Assembly: GCA_029834535.1 (NCBI GenBank)
Contig: JAQMWT010000678.1
Span: 1-42,262 of the forward strand
Direction: 5' to 3'
Length of the DNA: 42,262 nucleotides
Origin: Chrysophaeum taylorii
Lineage: Eukaryota; Sar; Pelagophyceae; Pelagomonadales; Pelagomonadaceae
The notes under the pieces are model-generated. The model was given only the letters and a program-made list of their open reading frames with translations. It did not search any database and was not told the DNA's origin. Shown here in pieces: positions 10,659-21,745 of the stretch (the stretch's first letter is position 1; each line of letters begins with the position of its first letter). The position numbers and the translations under genes were made by a program.

Positions 10659-11679
10659 CAAGTGCAGGCCAGTAAGTTCACCTAGTCCCAATCTCTAACC
10701 CCAGTAAGTTCACCTGGTCCCGTTACGTTCACCTGGTCAGTAAGTTCACATAGGTCACACCAACTCCTTTGAGCTCGTCGCTCTCGCCTCCGCCAATCTA
10801 AGCTGCTTTAATCCGCACGCGCCGCCAACCTTTGAGTTCACTCTAAAAACTTTACTCTAAAACCCCCAGTAAGTTCACCTGGTCCCAGTAAGTTCACCTG
10901 GTCACTATATTCACCTATCCCAATCTCAAAGCCCAGTAAGTTCACCTGGTCCCAGTAAGCTCACCTACAGTGCGCGTGTAGACGCCGGGAGGGGGCTTAT
11001 CGGTATAGCGGAGCACGTGTGAGGTAGGGTGGAGTCGTCGACTCAGAAGAGCATATCCTCGGGGTTGCCGATCGACAGAGAGCCACGTAGAGCTGGACGT
11101 GGCAGAAGACGGGCTTGGGCAAGAGGACGCCGACCTCGCGGGGCGTCTGGCCCTGGCTCTTGTTGATCGTTTGGCGTCGGCGGGCCTTACGGGATACAGG
11201 TTGGAGGAGCCTCGGTGACAACGACACGATCGATCATGATCTGGTACCGTTGCAGTGGCCGTGCGACGGGTCGAGGTTGCGAAGACTTTAAGCTCGCGAT
11301 CAAAGTCAGCATGCCGTTGGTTGTCAGGGAGTTGAAAACTCGACTGTAAAGAGCGAGGCGTCGGCTTCCGACCCAACCTAGTCGGCCGAAAAGAACTCCG
11401 ACGCCTCGTCTCCGGGAAAAAAAGGCCGCGGTCATGCGCGCGTTGTCAGCATCGACAACATCGTTTCGACGGGGCGTGAGAATGGCGCGCTGAAAGAGCC
11501 GCCGCGGCTCGTGGAAATAGTCTGCGAGGTCGCCGTAGACGGCTTGGAGGATCACTGTCTGGCTCTCGCGCCTACCTGATCCTTACTCTCGCGCCTAACC
11601 TGATCCTTACCCTAAATCGATGGACAAACAAACAAACAGACAAACAAACAAACAAACATCTGTCGATTAGTAGTTAAGA
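10659..11679 (-). mobile_element. Helitron-like element copy H2
   Basis: A complete unit of 1,021 bp in minus orientation: sense 5' TCTTAACTACTAATCGACAG at 11,679, helicase fragment about 10,975-11,555 ([20 protein letters not shown] near 11,150), GGTGAACTTACTGG repeats, and 3' end CCTGCACTTG at 10,659. It directly abuts H1 and H3 with no extra bases. Its helicase frames are disrupted as in H1. Confidence 0.75.
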
Positions 11680-12651
11680 CAAGTGCAGGCCAGTAAGTTC
11701 ACCTATCTCTAACCCCAGTAAGTTCACCTAATCCCAGTAAGTTTCATATAAGTTCACCTGGTCAGTAAGTTCACCTAGCTCACACCAACTCCTTTGAGCT
11801 CGTCGCTCTCGCCTCCGCCAATCTAAGCTGCTTTGATCCGCACTCGCCGCCAACCTTTGAGTTTACTCTAAAGACCCTTTACTCTAAAAGCCCCAGTATG
11901 TTCACCTGGTCCCAGTTTCACCTGGTCACTCAGCTCACCTAGTCCCAATCTCCAACCCCAGTAAGTTCACCTGGTCCCAGTAAGTTCACCTACAGTGCGC
12001 GTGTAGACGCCGGGAGGGGGCTTATCGGTATTGCGCAGCACGTGTGGGGTAGGGTGGAGTCGTCGACTCAGAAGAGGATATCCTCGGGGTTGCCGATCGA
12101 CAGAGAGCCACGTAGAGCTGGACGTGGCAGAAGACGGGCTTGGGCAAGAGGACGCCGACCTCGCGGGGCGTCTGGCCCTGGCTCTTGTTGATCGTTTGGC
12201 GTCGGCGGGCCTTGAGGGATACAGGTTGGAGGAGCCTCGGTGACACGACACGATCGATCATGTATCTGGTACCGTTGCAGTGGCCGTGCGACGGGTCGAG
12301 GTTGCGAAGACTTTAAGCTCGCGATCAAAGTCAGCATGCCGTTGGTTGTCAGGGAGTTCAAAACTCGACTCTTGAGAGCGAGGCGTCGTCTTCCGACCCA
12401 ACCTAGTCGGCCGAAAAGAACTCCGACGCCTCGTCTCCGGGAAAAAAAGGCCGCGGTCATGCGCGCGTTGTCAGCATCGACAACATCGTTTCGACGGGGC
12501 GTGAGAATGGCGCGCTGAAAGAGCCGCCGCGGGTCGTGGAAATAGTCTGCGAGGTCGCCGTAGACGGCTTGGAGGATCACTGTCTGGCTCTCGCGCCTAC
12601 CTGATCCTTACTCTCGCGCCTACCTGATCCTTACCCTAAATCGAGGGACAT
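11680..12651 (-). mobile_element. Helitron-like element copy H3, 5' end truncated
   Basis: Same unit as H2, with its 3' end CCTGCACTTG at 11,680 and the helicase fragment at about 11,990-12,572. On the 5' side it stops within the CCCTCGATTTAGGGTAAGG segment at about 12,651 and joins the retrotransposon-like ORF region, so the terminal ~30-40 bp including TC(C/T)TAACTAC are missing. Confidence 0.7.
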
Positions 12652-13930
12652 CTCGACACCCGTGCTCATACCCCAACTCCAGCGTGCTCTAACCTCCCAG
12701 CGCGAGACAGCTCGGGCCACTGCACTCCAGCGCCTTGCGGCCACCCTTCCCATCACCGAAGCACTTCGAGTAGCGGCGTCCTCATGGGATCGCTTCTCGA
12801 CCACGTTCATCAGCTCGTGGCCCAGCTCTGGCCTTCAAATCCCCAACCGCTGCTGGGCTGAGATGTGTGCCCAGTACTTTTGCTACCCCTCTCCAGCTTG
12901 TTTGGGCCTCGTGGGCACTCGCATTCTGGGCACTGACGTCGTTCTCGACGCTCACGGCAAGGTGCTTCTCACGCAGGCCAACCTTGTCAACCGCGGAGGA
13001 GCGCGGCGCGGACCACCTGGCATGACGGCCAGCTCGACTGCGTCCACGGCAGCGTCAAAGAGGCCGGCATCCCAGCCCTGTCCGAGGTTTTCGGCATCTT
13101 TGCTGACGTCGTCGCCCCTACCATTCGCACGCGCCTCTACGGCCGGTACCGAGGCAATCTCGCCCGACGTCAAGTCGTCCCAGACATCCTCACCACGCTC
13201 GACAACAAGGAGCAACTCTACGACATCAAAACCCTCGCTTGGGGTTCGTTGTACACCGCCCACGCCCTCCATCCCTCCCACCCGTCGCCTGTCGATCGGC
13301 GCGCAGCGCAAGTCCACTCCGAATTTCTCGCTCACGCCCGCGGCATCGACGCCATCATCCCCCAGCCGGGTACAGCACCAACGCCTGGCTTCTTGGGCCC
13401 TGTCGAACAGCGGCTACGTAGCTACGGCACCGTCGCCGGCCTCGTCTTTGGTGCCTTCGGTGAGGCCAGCGCGGCGTGCCACGCTCTCGCCCAAACATGC
13501 GCAGAGCGCATCGCTGCGCGAACCTGGGTGACAAGCGGCTGCGCCAACTTCACAGAGGCAAAGGCGGCCCAAACTCGCCGCATCTACCGTGAGTGGGGGA
13601 TCGCCAACGCATTAGGCCGGGCTCGCTGTGCCCTCACCGCCCTCACCCATGTCGCCGCCTCGGGGAACCCCGCCCAGGCCGCCCGATCCCAGCAGGACGT
13701 CACCCTTCGTCGCACATACGTCCGGCGGCAGCATGCGTACGACCTACGGGCGGGGCCCGTCCTCTCTTCGCCTGCCCCACGCCTCGGCGATGACCCCGAC
13801 TAGGTCCCGCGTACTTATCTCCGCCCGTCAAGCACATCCTTCATACCCCACAAACCCACCCACATCCTTCATGCTCCCCACACACACCCCCCCCTCTTAG
13901 CAGTCGACATTTAAAGACAGACAGACAAAC
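12652..13930 (+). mobile_element. Non-LTR-like retrotransposon 3' end, copy L1 (longest)
   Basis: A coding end (about 12,660-13,803) is followed by a 3' tail with a C-rich run, CTCTTAGCAGTCGACATTTAAAG, then GACAGACAGACAAAC. Three further copies with successively later 5' ends follow in tandem (13,931, 14,641, 14,991), each ending in the same tail. Variable 5' truncation with a common 3' simple-repeat end is typical of target-primed reverse transcription, so I class it as non-LTR. No RT catalytic motif is present in the window, so the class is inferred. Confidence 0.55.
12662..13803 (+). pseudogene. C-terminal part of an RT-type ORF (non-LTR-like), frameshifted
   Basis: The frame opening at 12,662 (LQRALTSQRETARATALQRL, then SSGLQIPNRCWAEMCAQYF) shifts near 13,010 to the frame that runs to a stop at 13,803. 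There it reads DCVHGSVKEAGIPALSEVFG, PDILTTLDNKEQLYDIKTLA, a block LRSYGTVAGLVFGAFGEAS and an Arg/Ala-rich end. The layout resembles regions downstream of RT in many algal retroelement ORFs, but this rests on general recall and no RT core is visible. The last 185 codons remain open here and in copy L2. Confidence 0.45.
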
Positions 13931-14640
13931 TACGACATCAAAACCCTCGCTTGGGGTTCGTTGTACACCGCCCACGCCCTCCATCCCTCCCACCCGTCGC
14001 CTGTCGATCGGCGCGCAGCGCAAGTCCACTCCGAATACCTCGCTCACGCCCGCGGCATCGACGCCATCATCCCCCAGCCGGGTACAGCACCACCGCCTGG
14101 CTTCTTGGGCCCTGTCGAACAGCGGCTACGTAGCTACGGCACCGTCGCCAGCCTCGTCTTTGGTGCCTTCGGTGAGGCCAGCGCGGCGTGCCACGCTCTC
14201 GCCCAAACATGCGCAGAGCGCATCGCGGCGCGAACCTGGGTGACAAGCGGCTGCGCCAACTTCACAGAGGCAAAGGCGGCCCAAACTCGCCGCATCTACC
14301 GTGAGTGGGGGATCGCCAACGCATTAGGCCGGGCTCGCTGTGCCCTCACCGCCCTCACCCATGTCGCCGCCTCGGGGAACCCCGCCCAGGCCGCCCGATC
14401 CCAGCAGGACGTCACCCTTCGTCGCACATACGTCCGGCGGCAGCATGCGTACGACCTACGGGCGGGGCCCGTCCTCTCTTCGCCTGCCCCACGCCTCGGC
14501 GATGACCCCGACTAGGTCCCGCGTACTTATCTCCGCCCGTCAGGCACATCCCTCATACCCCACAAACCCACATCCTTCATGCTCCCCACACACACCCCCC
14601 CCTCTTAGCAGTCGACATTTAAAGACAGACAGACAAACAA
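13931..14640 (+). mobile_element. Retrotransposon 3' end copy L2, 5'-truncated
   Basis: It begins TACGACATCAAAACCCTCGC, corresponding to about 13,216 in L1, and is then nearly identical (for example TTTCTC becomes TACCTC and ACGCCT becomes CCGCCT) to the tail ending GACAGACAGACAAACAA. It starts exactly where the AACA/GACA tail of L1 ends. The very low divergence indicates a recent event. Confidence 0.8.
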
Positions 14641-14990
14641 CGCCAACGCATTAGGCCGGGCTCGCTGTGCCCTCACCGCCCTCACCCATGTCGCCGCCTC
14701 GGGGAACCCCGCCCAGGCCGCCCGATCCCAGCAGGACGTCACCCTTCGTCGCACATACGTCCGGCGGCAGCATGCGTACGACCTACGGGCGGGGCCCGTC
14801 CTCTCTTCGCCTGCCCCACGCCTCGGCGATGACCCCGACTAGGTCCCGCGTACTTATCTCCGCCCGTCAGGCACATCCCTCATACCCCACAAACCCACCC
14901 ACATCCTTCATGCTCCCCACACACACCCCCCCCTCTTAGCAGTCGACATTTAAAGACAGACAGACAAACAAACAAACAGACAGACAAACA
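14641..14990 (+). mobile_element. Retrotransposon 3' end copy L3, 5'-truncated
   Basis: It starts at CGCCAACGCATTAGGCCGGG, corresponding to about 13,602 in L1, and ends in an extended GACA/AACA tail (14,950-14,990). It directly follows the tail of L2. Confidence 0.8.
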
Positions 14991-15113
14991 CCTCGGCGAT
15001 GACCCCGACTATGTCCCGCGTACTTATCTCCGCCCGTCAAGCACATCCTTCATACCCCACAAACCCACCCACATCCTTCATGTTCCCCACACACACCCCC
15101 CCCCTCTTAGCAG
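14991..15113 (+). mobile_element. Retrotransposon 3' end copy L4, interrupted by Helitron copy H4
   Basis: It starts CCTCGGCGATGACCCCGACT and reaches CTCTTAGCAG at 15,113, where the Helitron-like copy H4 is inserted. The expected continuation TCGACATTTAAAGACAGACA resumes at 16,129, directly after H4. Confidence 0.8.
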
Positions 15114-16128
15114 TCCTAACTACTAATCGACAGATGTTTGTCTGTTTGTCTGTCCCTCGATTTAGGGTAAGGATCAGGTAGGCGCGAGAGTAAGGATCAG
15201 GTAGGAGCGAGAGCCAGACAGTGATCCTCCAAGCCGTCTACGGCGACCTCGCAGACTATTTCCACGACCCGCGGCGGCTCTTTCAGCGCGCCATTCTCAC
15301 GCCCCGTCGAAACGATGTTGTCGATGCTGACAACGCGCGCATGACCGCGGCCTTTTTTTCCCGGAGACGAGGCGTCGGAGTTCTTTTCGGCTGACTAGGC
15401 TGGGTCGGAAGACGACGCCTCGCTCTTTACAGTAGAGTTTTCAACTCCCTGACAACCAACGGCATGCTGACTTTGATCGCGAGCTTAATGTCTTCGCAAC
15501 CTCGACCCGTCGCACGGCCACTGCAACGGTACCAGATACATGATCGATCGTGTCGTTGTCACCGAGGCTCCTCCAACCTGTATCGCTTAAGGCCCGCCTA
15601 CGCCAAACGATCAACAAGAGCCAGGGCCAGACGTCCCGCGAGGTCGGCGTCCTCTTGGCGAAGCCCGTCTTCTGCCACGTCCAGCTCGACGTGGCTCTCT
15701 GTCGATCGGCAACCCCGAGGATATCCTCTTCTGGGTCGACGACTCCACCCTACCCCACACGTGCTGCGCAATGCCGATAAGCCCCCTCCCGGCGTCTACA
15801 CGCGCACTATAGGTGAACTTACTGGGACCACGTGAACTTACTGGGGTTTGAGATTGGGACTAGGTGGACTGAGTGACCAGGTGAAACGGGGACCAGGTGA
15901 ACATACTGGGGTTTTCAGAGTAAAGGGTTTTTAGAGTAAACTCGAAGGTTGGCGGCGCGTGCGGATCAAAGCAGCTTAGATTGGCGGAGGCGAGAGCGAC
16001 GAGCTCAAAGGAGTTGGTGTGAGCTAGGTGAACTTACTGACCAGGTGAACTTATACGAAACTTACTGGGACAGGTGAACTTACAAGGGTTAGAGATTGGG
16101 ACTAGGTGAACTTACTGGCCTGCACTTG
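15114..16128 (+). mobile_element. Helitron-like element copy H4, precise insertion
   Basis: 1,015 bp from TCCTAACTACTAATCGACAG to CCTGCACTTG, inserted between CTCTTAGCAG and TCGACATTTAAAG of the L4 tail with no target duplication (or at most an ambiguous 2-bp TC). This empty-site comparison fixes both termini. Near the 5' end GACAGA-TGTTTG-TCTGTC forms a short hairpin. The helicase fragment lies at about 15,221-15,770 with VYGDLADYFHDPRRLFQ and [34 protein letters not shown] repeats fill 15,810-16,128. It is non-autonomous, with no Rep domain. Confidence 0.8.
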
Positions 16129-16172
16129 TCGACATTTAAAGACAGACAAACATCTGTCGATTAGTAGTTAAG
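16129..16172. repeat. Retrotransposon tail joined to an inverted Helitron 5' terminus
   Basis: TCGACATTTAAAGACAGACA completes the L4 tail. It runs into CATCTGTCGATTAGTAGTTAAGA, the reverse complement of the Helitron-like 5' terminus. This ends about 10 bp before the cpn10 start codon, so the gene has almost no sequence of its own upstream. Confidence 0.75.
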
Positions 16173-16181
16173 AAGATAAGG

Positions 16182-16604
16182 ATGTTTTTGTTGTTGCTCG
16201 CGAGCGGCTTGGGATTCGCGCCGACGGCGACAAAGAGAGCGACACAGCTCTTCTCGGGCGTCGCCGTCGAGAAGGCCGCAGAGCTGCTCCGGCAAGACGC
16301 GGTCTACGACCTCGTGTACGTCGAACGACTTTCCCCGCCCGAGACGTCGGAGGGGGGCTTGTTCCTGGTTGTCCCCGAAGACCCACCAATGCATCTCGCC
16401 CGCGTCGTTTCTGTTGGAACGGGTCTCGAAGGCGAAGCCGGCCACGTCACTCCCAACGACCTCTCGCCCGGCGATCTCGTCTATCTCAAATATCCCTGGG
16501 GCATAGGCCCCCGCGACGAGCAGACTGGCGGCGGCGACGACGAAATAAGGCGCTTCTCTTTTATCCGTTACCAGGACGTCGCCGCCGTCGTCAAGCCTGA
16601 ATAG
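16182..16604 (+). CDS. cpn10: Plastid-type Cpn10 / GroES co-chaperonin
   Basis: A 140-residue GroES-family protein, the lid of the Cpn60 chaperonin that folds stromal proteins. Residues 1-12 are a hydrophobic signal peptide ([12 protein letters not shown]), followed by GFAPTATKR, an ASAFAP-like junction that directs proteins into complex plastids. The domain follows: [19 protein letters not shown] (mobile-loop region), [11 protein letters not shown] (the GxVxAVGxG strand), [14 protein letters not shown] (the vGDxV segment) and [14 protein letters not shown] (the C-terminal DIxAV strand). Length fits one GroES domain plus presequence. It is uninterrupted with GC-rich third positions. A Helitron terminus ends about 10 bp upstream and the (GACA)n tract starts 53 bp downstream. 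No intron is seen. It may be a retrocopy, because both flanks are mobile-element ends, but the frame is intact. Confidence 0.8.
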   Translation: MFLLLLASGLGFAPTATKRATQLFSGVAVEKAAELLRQDAVYDLVYVERLSPPETSEGGLFLVVPEDPPMHLARVVSVGTGLEGEAGHVTPNDLSPGDLVYLKYPWGIGPRDEQTGGGDDEIRRFSFIRYQDVAAVVKPE

Positions 16605-16657
16605 AAAGACGCGCAACTAGACTACGATATCTGATGGACGAGAGTCTGAGCATTCTT

Positions 16658-18106
<1,449 letters not shown>

Positions 18107-18309
18107 TTCCTGTCCGAACGGCATCTCTCGTTTGGCGATTCTCCGCACTGGGCTATGGAGTAAAAGCAAGCATTTAATCAACTTCTCGCGACCACCAAAA
18201 GGAGATGGGGCTCCCTTGAAGCAAAAATGATCCGGGCTGACCACCAATTTAATTGTCCCTCTCTATATATGGCGCGACGACAAGAGCACGCACGCACGCA
18301 CGATAAGAT
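18107..18309. other. Unassigned sequence after the microsatellite
   Basis: About 200 bp with no supported gene. It includes a TATATATGG stretch and a short GCAC repeat (about 18,284-18,302). Confidence 0.4.
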
Positions 18310-18509
18310 ATCTAGAGATAGAAAATTCCATTTAGGGTTAGGAACCCCCACTTAACCTCACACTCACATACAACCACTAAATCGCTGTGTCGCACACCGT
18401 GCTGCTCTTTGTGTCGTTAGAGGACAGGACGAAAGGCAGCACTACCACTGCCACCATTCTCTACCAGAGGCACCGTGATTTTTAATGTAGGCACAGTGAT
18501 TTTTACTGT
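18310..18509 (-). repeat. Dispersed repeat R3, copy 1
   Basis: The reverse complement matches 30,234-30,420 at roughly 85-90% by eye, and more weakly 29,788-29,890. Each copy begins with the near-palindrome CACAGTAAAAATCACTGTG, then GGTAGAGAATGGTGGCAGTG and an ACGACACAAAGAGCAGCA segment. Here it lies just upstream of the element-A leader. The type of element is unknown. Confidence 0.7.
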
Positions 18510-18917
18510 TCTCTAGGTTTGGACCCAGTCCGGTACTGGTAGAGAAACGTCCTCCGAAAGACATCGATCTCGATCGACGTCTCGGACAAAGGCTCAGGAT
18601 TTCCAGGCAAGAGCAATCTCCTGAAGTTCCTGAAAGTTTTAATTAAGACCGTAGTCAAGTTTCATCGCTTGCTACTGGTGAAAAAGTGTGAAAAGTGTGA
18701 AAGGCAACCAACAACGCGCAAAACGCAACCCCGAAAACTAGAGATAGCAAATCTGAACTAGGGTTAGTACCCCCTGTTCTAGGGTTAGTTCACTTAACTT
18801 TGCCACCTTTGATTTAAGAAAACGCTGTGTTATTAACACCGGCTGTCCTCGATTAAGAGACAGATTCGAGGAGAGACTACCACTGTTCTCACACTCTGGT
18901 GAAGGGCAATACAGTCG
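18510..18917 (+). other. Element-A leader region with a partial duplication
   Basis: TACTGTTCTCTAGG at about 18,505, followed by CAGGATTTCCAG near 18,596, is repeated at 19,461-19,512 just before gag. The leader or 5' UTR is therefore partly duplicated or comes from two nested copies. No gene is visible between 18,640 and 18,917. Confidence 0.4.
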
Positions 18918-19472
18918 TTATTACTGTTCTCTCGCTAACCGTTGGTTGCGATGGAGGACGGCGCCTAACACGCTTGCTCCCTGCGGCGCCCCGGCCGTCC
19001 CGGAGTGAGACGGTGCCTGCTCGCCTCCCGGGCTGGCCGGTTAGCACCCGGAAAGTCCGCGCTGGGATGGGGTTCGCTCGGTTGGGCAGAACGCGACGGA
19101 CAGGTCGATTGTTCGTGGACCGACACGTTTGCGGCCTGCGACGCTTTTGCACGACTTCGCACAAGACCGCGCGCAGCGGCGGTCCGTCATCAACGAGTCT
19201 TCGTCCCTCGCCTCAGCCCCAACTGCGTGATTTTCCTCTGTGATTCCGCAGTGGCGGTCCGCCATCCTCGCACTTTCATCCCTCGCCTCTACCCCAACTG
19301 TGTGATTTTTGCTCTGTGATCCTGGACCGGCTACTGCCGGCCCAGCCTGGCTCCCATGCCCGGGAGAGGTCCGAAGTTAGTTTAGCTAGTTATTTCGGAT
19401 CGGCTCCTGTCCGGCCTGGCTCCCATGCTCGGGAGAGGTCTGAAGTTAGTTAGTTAGTTATTACTGTTCTCT
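18918..19472 (+). mobile_element. (TTAG)n-tailed retroposon, copy S3 (full length, tandem 3' module)
   Basis: 525 bp (18,933-19,457) flanked by the perfect 15-bp repeat TTATTACTGTTCTCT at 18,918-18,932 and 19,458-19,472. It begins CGCTAACCGTTGGTTGCGAT, as S2 does. The 3' module (CTCCC/GGGAG stem-loop, GAGGTC(T/C)GAAG, TTAG units) occurs twice in tandem, ending near 19,385 and at 19,457. This suggests insertion of one copy at the tail of another or template switching. Confidence 0.9.
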
Positions 19473-19553
19473 AGGTATTGGGCAACAGTCCCGGTATCAG
19501 CAGAGTCCCAGGATTTCCAGACAAGTCAAGTTCACTGACGTTCCTGTACCAAA

Positions 19554-21745
19554 ATGCCGACGAAACAAGAACTCCAGAAGGAGATAAGAGAGCAAGAAGC
19601 TCGTTTAGAAGCCAAGTGCCAAAGAGACATGCAACAGCAAGCTCGAGCGTACGAATCTCGGCATCAAAGGGAGATGGCAGCCCAAAAACAAGACATTCAA
19701 GACCTTCGCGCCATGCTGAACCAAATGCAAGCAACGCAAGCACCACCACCTGCCGTCGCTGCTGCGGCTCCGCCTCCCACTCCGGCTCAACAAGATCCCA
19801 AGTCTAAGGTTAACACCTTTAGTGACCCCCCTAGCGCCGTCCTCAAGTCGATGGACAACGCTCAAGTCACACCCCAAATGCTTTCGTTTCGTGTCATGCA
19901 ATTGTTCGTCGAACATCTGATGCCTGAAACAGGCATAACTCAATACTTCCGACAGGGCTTCTACACATGGGAATCCGTCCTGCGCGGATCTAACGATCTC
20001 GCTGACGCTCTCCTCCGCCACTGTATCGACGAATACGACAAGGACCCCAACAACCACTCTACCGCCGGGAACACGCAAGATTTCCAATGCCGTTACGTGT
20101 ATTACAAGGGTGTCTACCGCAAGTTCGGCAAACACTTCCTGGACAACGTCTACGAGCCAAAGCTCCAAGCACTCAAGAATCAAGACAAGGACCCGACCGA
20201 TATAACAAAAGGCAAGCTATACCCGATCACCCAACCGCATCTCCAAGGAAAAGAAGCCGACTTCATCGTATATCTCCGCGAGGCCGCACACCCCCTATTT
20301 CCCCGATGCCTACATGCCGGTAGCGACTCCGTCAAGCACCCAGCATACGACGAAATCGATGCACTTGGATCCTCCTACCCGATAGGACTCGAATTCGCGC
20401 TTCAAGTTCGCCCCGCACTCGATAAGCACAAGGGTCAAAACCATATCCATCATGCGCATTATGTTTACAATGCCTTTCTGGACACGCCGTTCAACCCTGA
20501 AATCCATGAGCCAGCTCACTACATCGATTACATGCGTCATGTCCAGCAGCAGCTCCGCCAGATCACCACGGACGCTTCTCTCCGACTTCCCGACGACAAG
20601 ATCCTCGAAGAAATTCACCAAATTCTCCGCTTCAAGTACCCCCCAAGCTTGCTTGACTCCCGCGCCCCAACGCACATTAAGGGCTTTGCACGTCTTGCTA
20701 ACTGTTTGCGCACTCCCAACGATTCGCTGTTACTCGACGAAGACAAGGACGCCATCCACCACCTTCCTAAGCTCATCGCCCGCATCACCGTCATTTCAAC
20801 GTTGGAGCGCAACTTTTGGGCTCATCTCAAGCCTCACCCCACTCTTAACTTCAAGCCTTTGCGCTTCGTTGCGGACTTTCGTCGTCTGCCAACAAAGGAC
20901 AAAGACAACCCACGCTTTCGCTCCCGCCGTCATGGTCTCCACCTCACCGAAGACGATGATGAAACCTCTCCCTCTAAAGACGAAACCCCACCGGACCCCA
21001 TTGAAGCCACCGACCCCGTCGCCGTTTTTCTCACGGAGGCCAATCTTGATCAAGAGGAAGACAATGATCTTATTCACCAACTACACGCCTACCGCAGGAA
21101 GCAAATTTCGCGGCACGTCAAAAAGCCCCCTCCCGGCAAAAGCTTCCTAATCCTCGCTCCCCGTCTTACTACGACGTCAATGACAGTCCTAAGCCCAAGG
21201 CCACCCCTGTCACCCCACCGAAGAACAAGCACCGTCCCCGCGCTCCTCCTGTCACCCCTGACAAACACGAGCACCCGCATCTTCGAAAGGTCACCTTCCC
21301 AACACAACCTCATCCACCCAAACCATCTACTCCAGACCAGCGCTTCAAGGTCTCCCTTCGTGGAGTTCGTCGCAAACTCCAAACCATTCGCAATCTTAGC
21401 CAAGCCGGTCGCCAACATACGTCTAGCTCCGAGCATATGAACAAGCTCATCAACCTCATCGCCACCATTTCCGACGAGATACTTCTTTCCGAAGCCGAAG
21501 CTGACGCCGCCGAATTTCTCCAGATGTTAACGTCCGATCCCCAAGATGATCAACCTGATGAGGACGACGCCGCAACCGATGACCAAGAAGACAATGGACA
21601 TCTCGGCTTCTATGACGATAACGGTCAGCTCGACCTCTACACCGCCGCCATTCCCGACACCCAAGATGAAGAAGACTCCGCCGAAGCCTACGCCAAACGT
21701 CACAATGACTACATGCGTGCTCTCCACAAGAGTCCGCTTTTTCCC
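19554..21745 (+). pseudogene. Gag of copia element A, frameshifted
   Basis: The ATG at 19,554 opens a frame to 21,440. Residues 1-60 form a charged coiled coil rich in Gln and Glu (KEIREQEARLEAKCQRDMQQ), followed by a Pro/Ala linker and a long helical gag body (about residues 90-470). An acidic and basic tail follows. Near 21,120-21,148 the coding potential moves to the -1 frame (PRSPSYYDVNDSPKPKATP and on through MNKLINLIATISDEILLSEA to 21,745). No canonical slippery heptamer sits in the original frame there, so a simple indel is more likely than programmed frameshifting. It shows no obvious similarity to the gag of B and C and no zinc knuckle. Confidence 0.6.

Noticed and set aside
9413..12651. 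Regular GGTGAACTTACTGG repeats as a CRISPR array
   Set aside because: The repeats are irregular in spacing and sequence, spacers are themselves repeated between copies, and the context is a eukaryotic Helitron-like element.
16161..16616. 151-codon minus-strand ORF over cpn10
   Set aside because: It is the antisense shadow of the GroES gene, with no supporting motif.
18325..18345. Telomere-like TTTAGGG motif (also CCCTAAA near 10,407 and 12,635)
   Set aside because: Only single units occur, with no tandem array, so no telomeric or interstitial telomere repeat is supported.
19605..20183. 192-codon minus-strand ORF and other antisense ORFs in element A
   Set aside because: They are antisense to gag, a GC-rich third-position shadow with no recognisable domain.
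21110..21150. Programmed -1 frameshift site in gag of element A
   Set aside because: The direction is -1 and an A5 run is present, but no X-XXY-YYZ heptamer is in the gag frame, and later frame changes in the same element show general decay.
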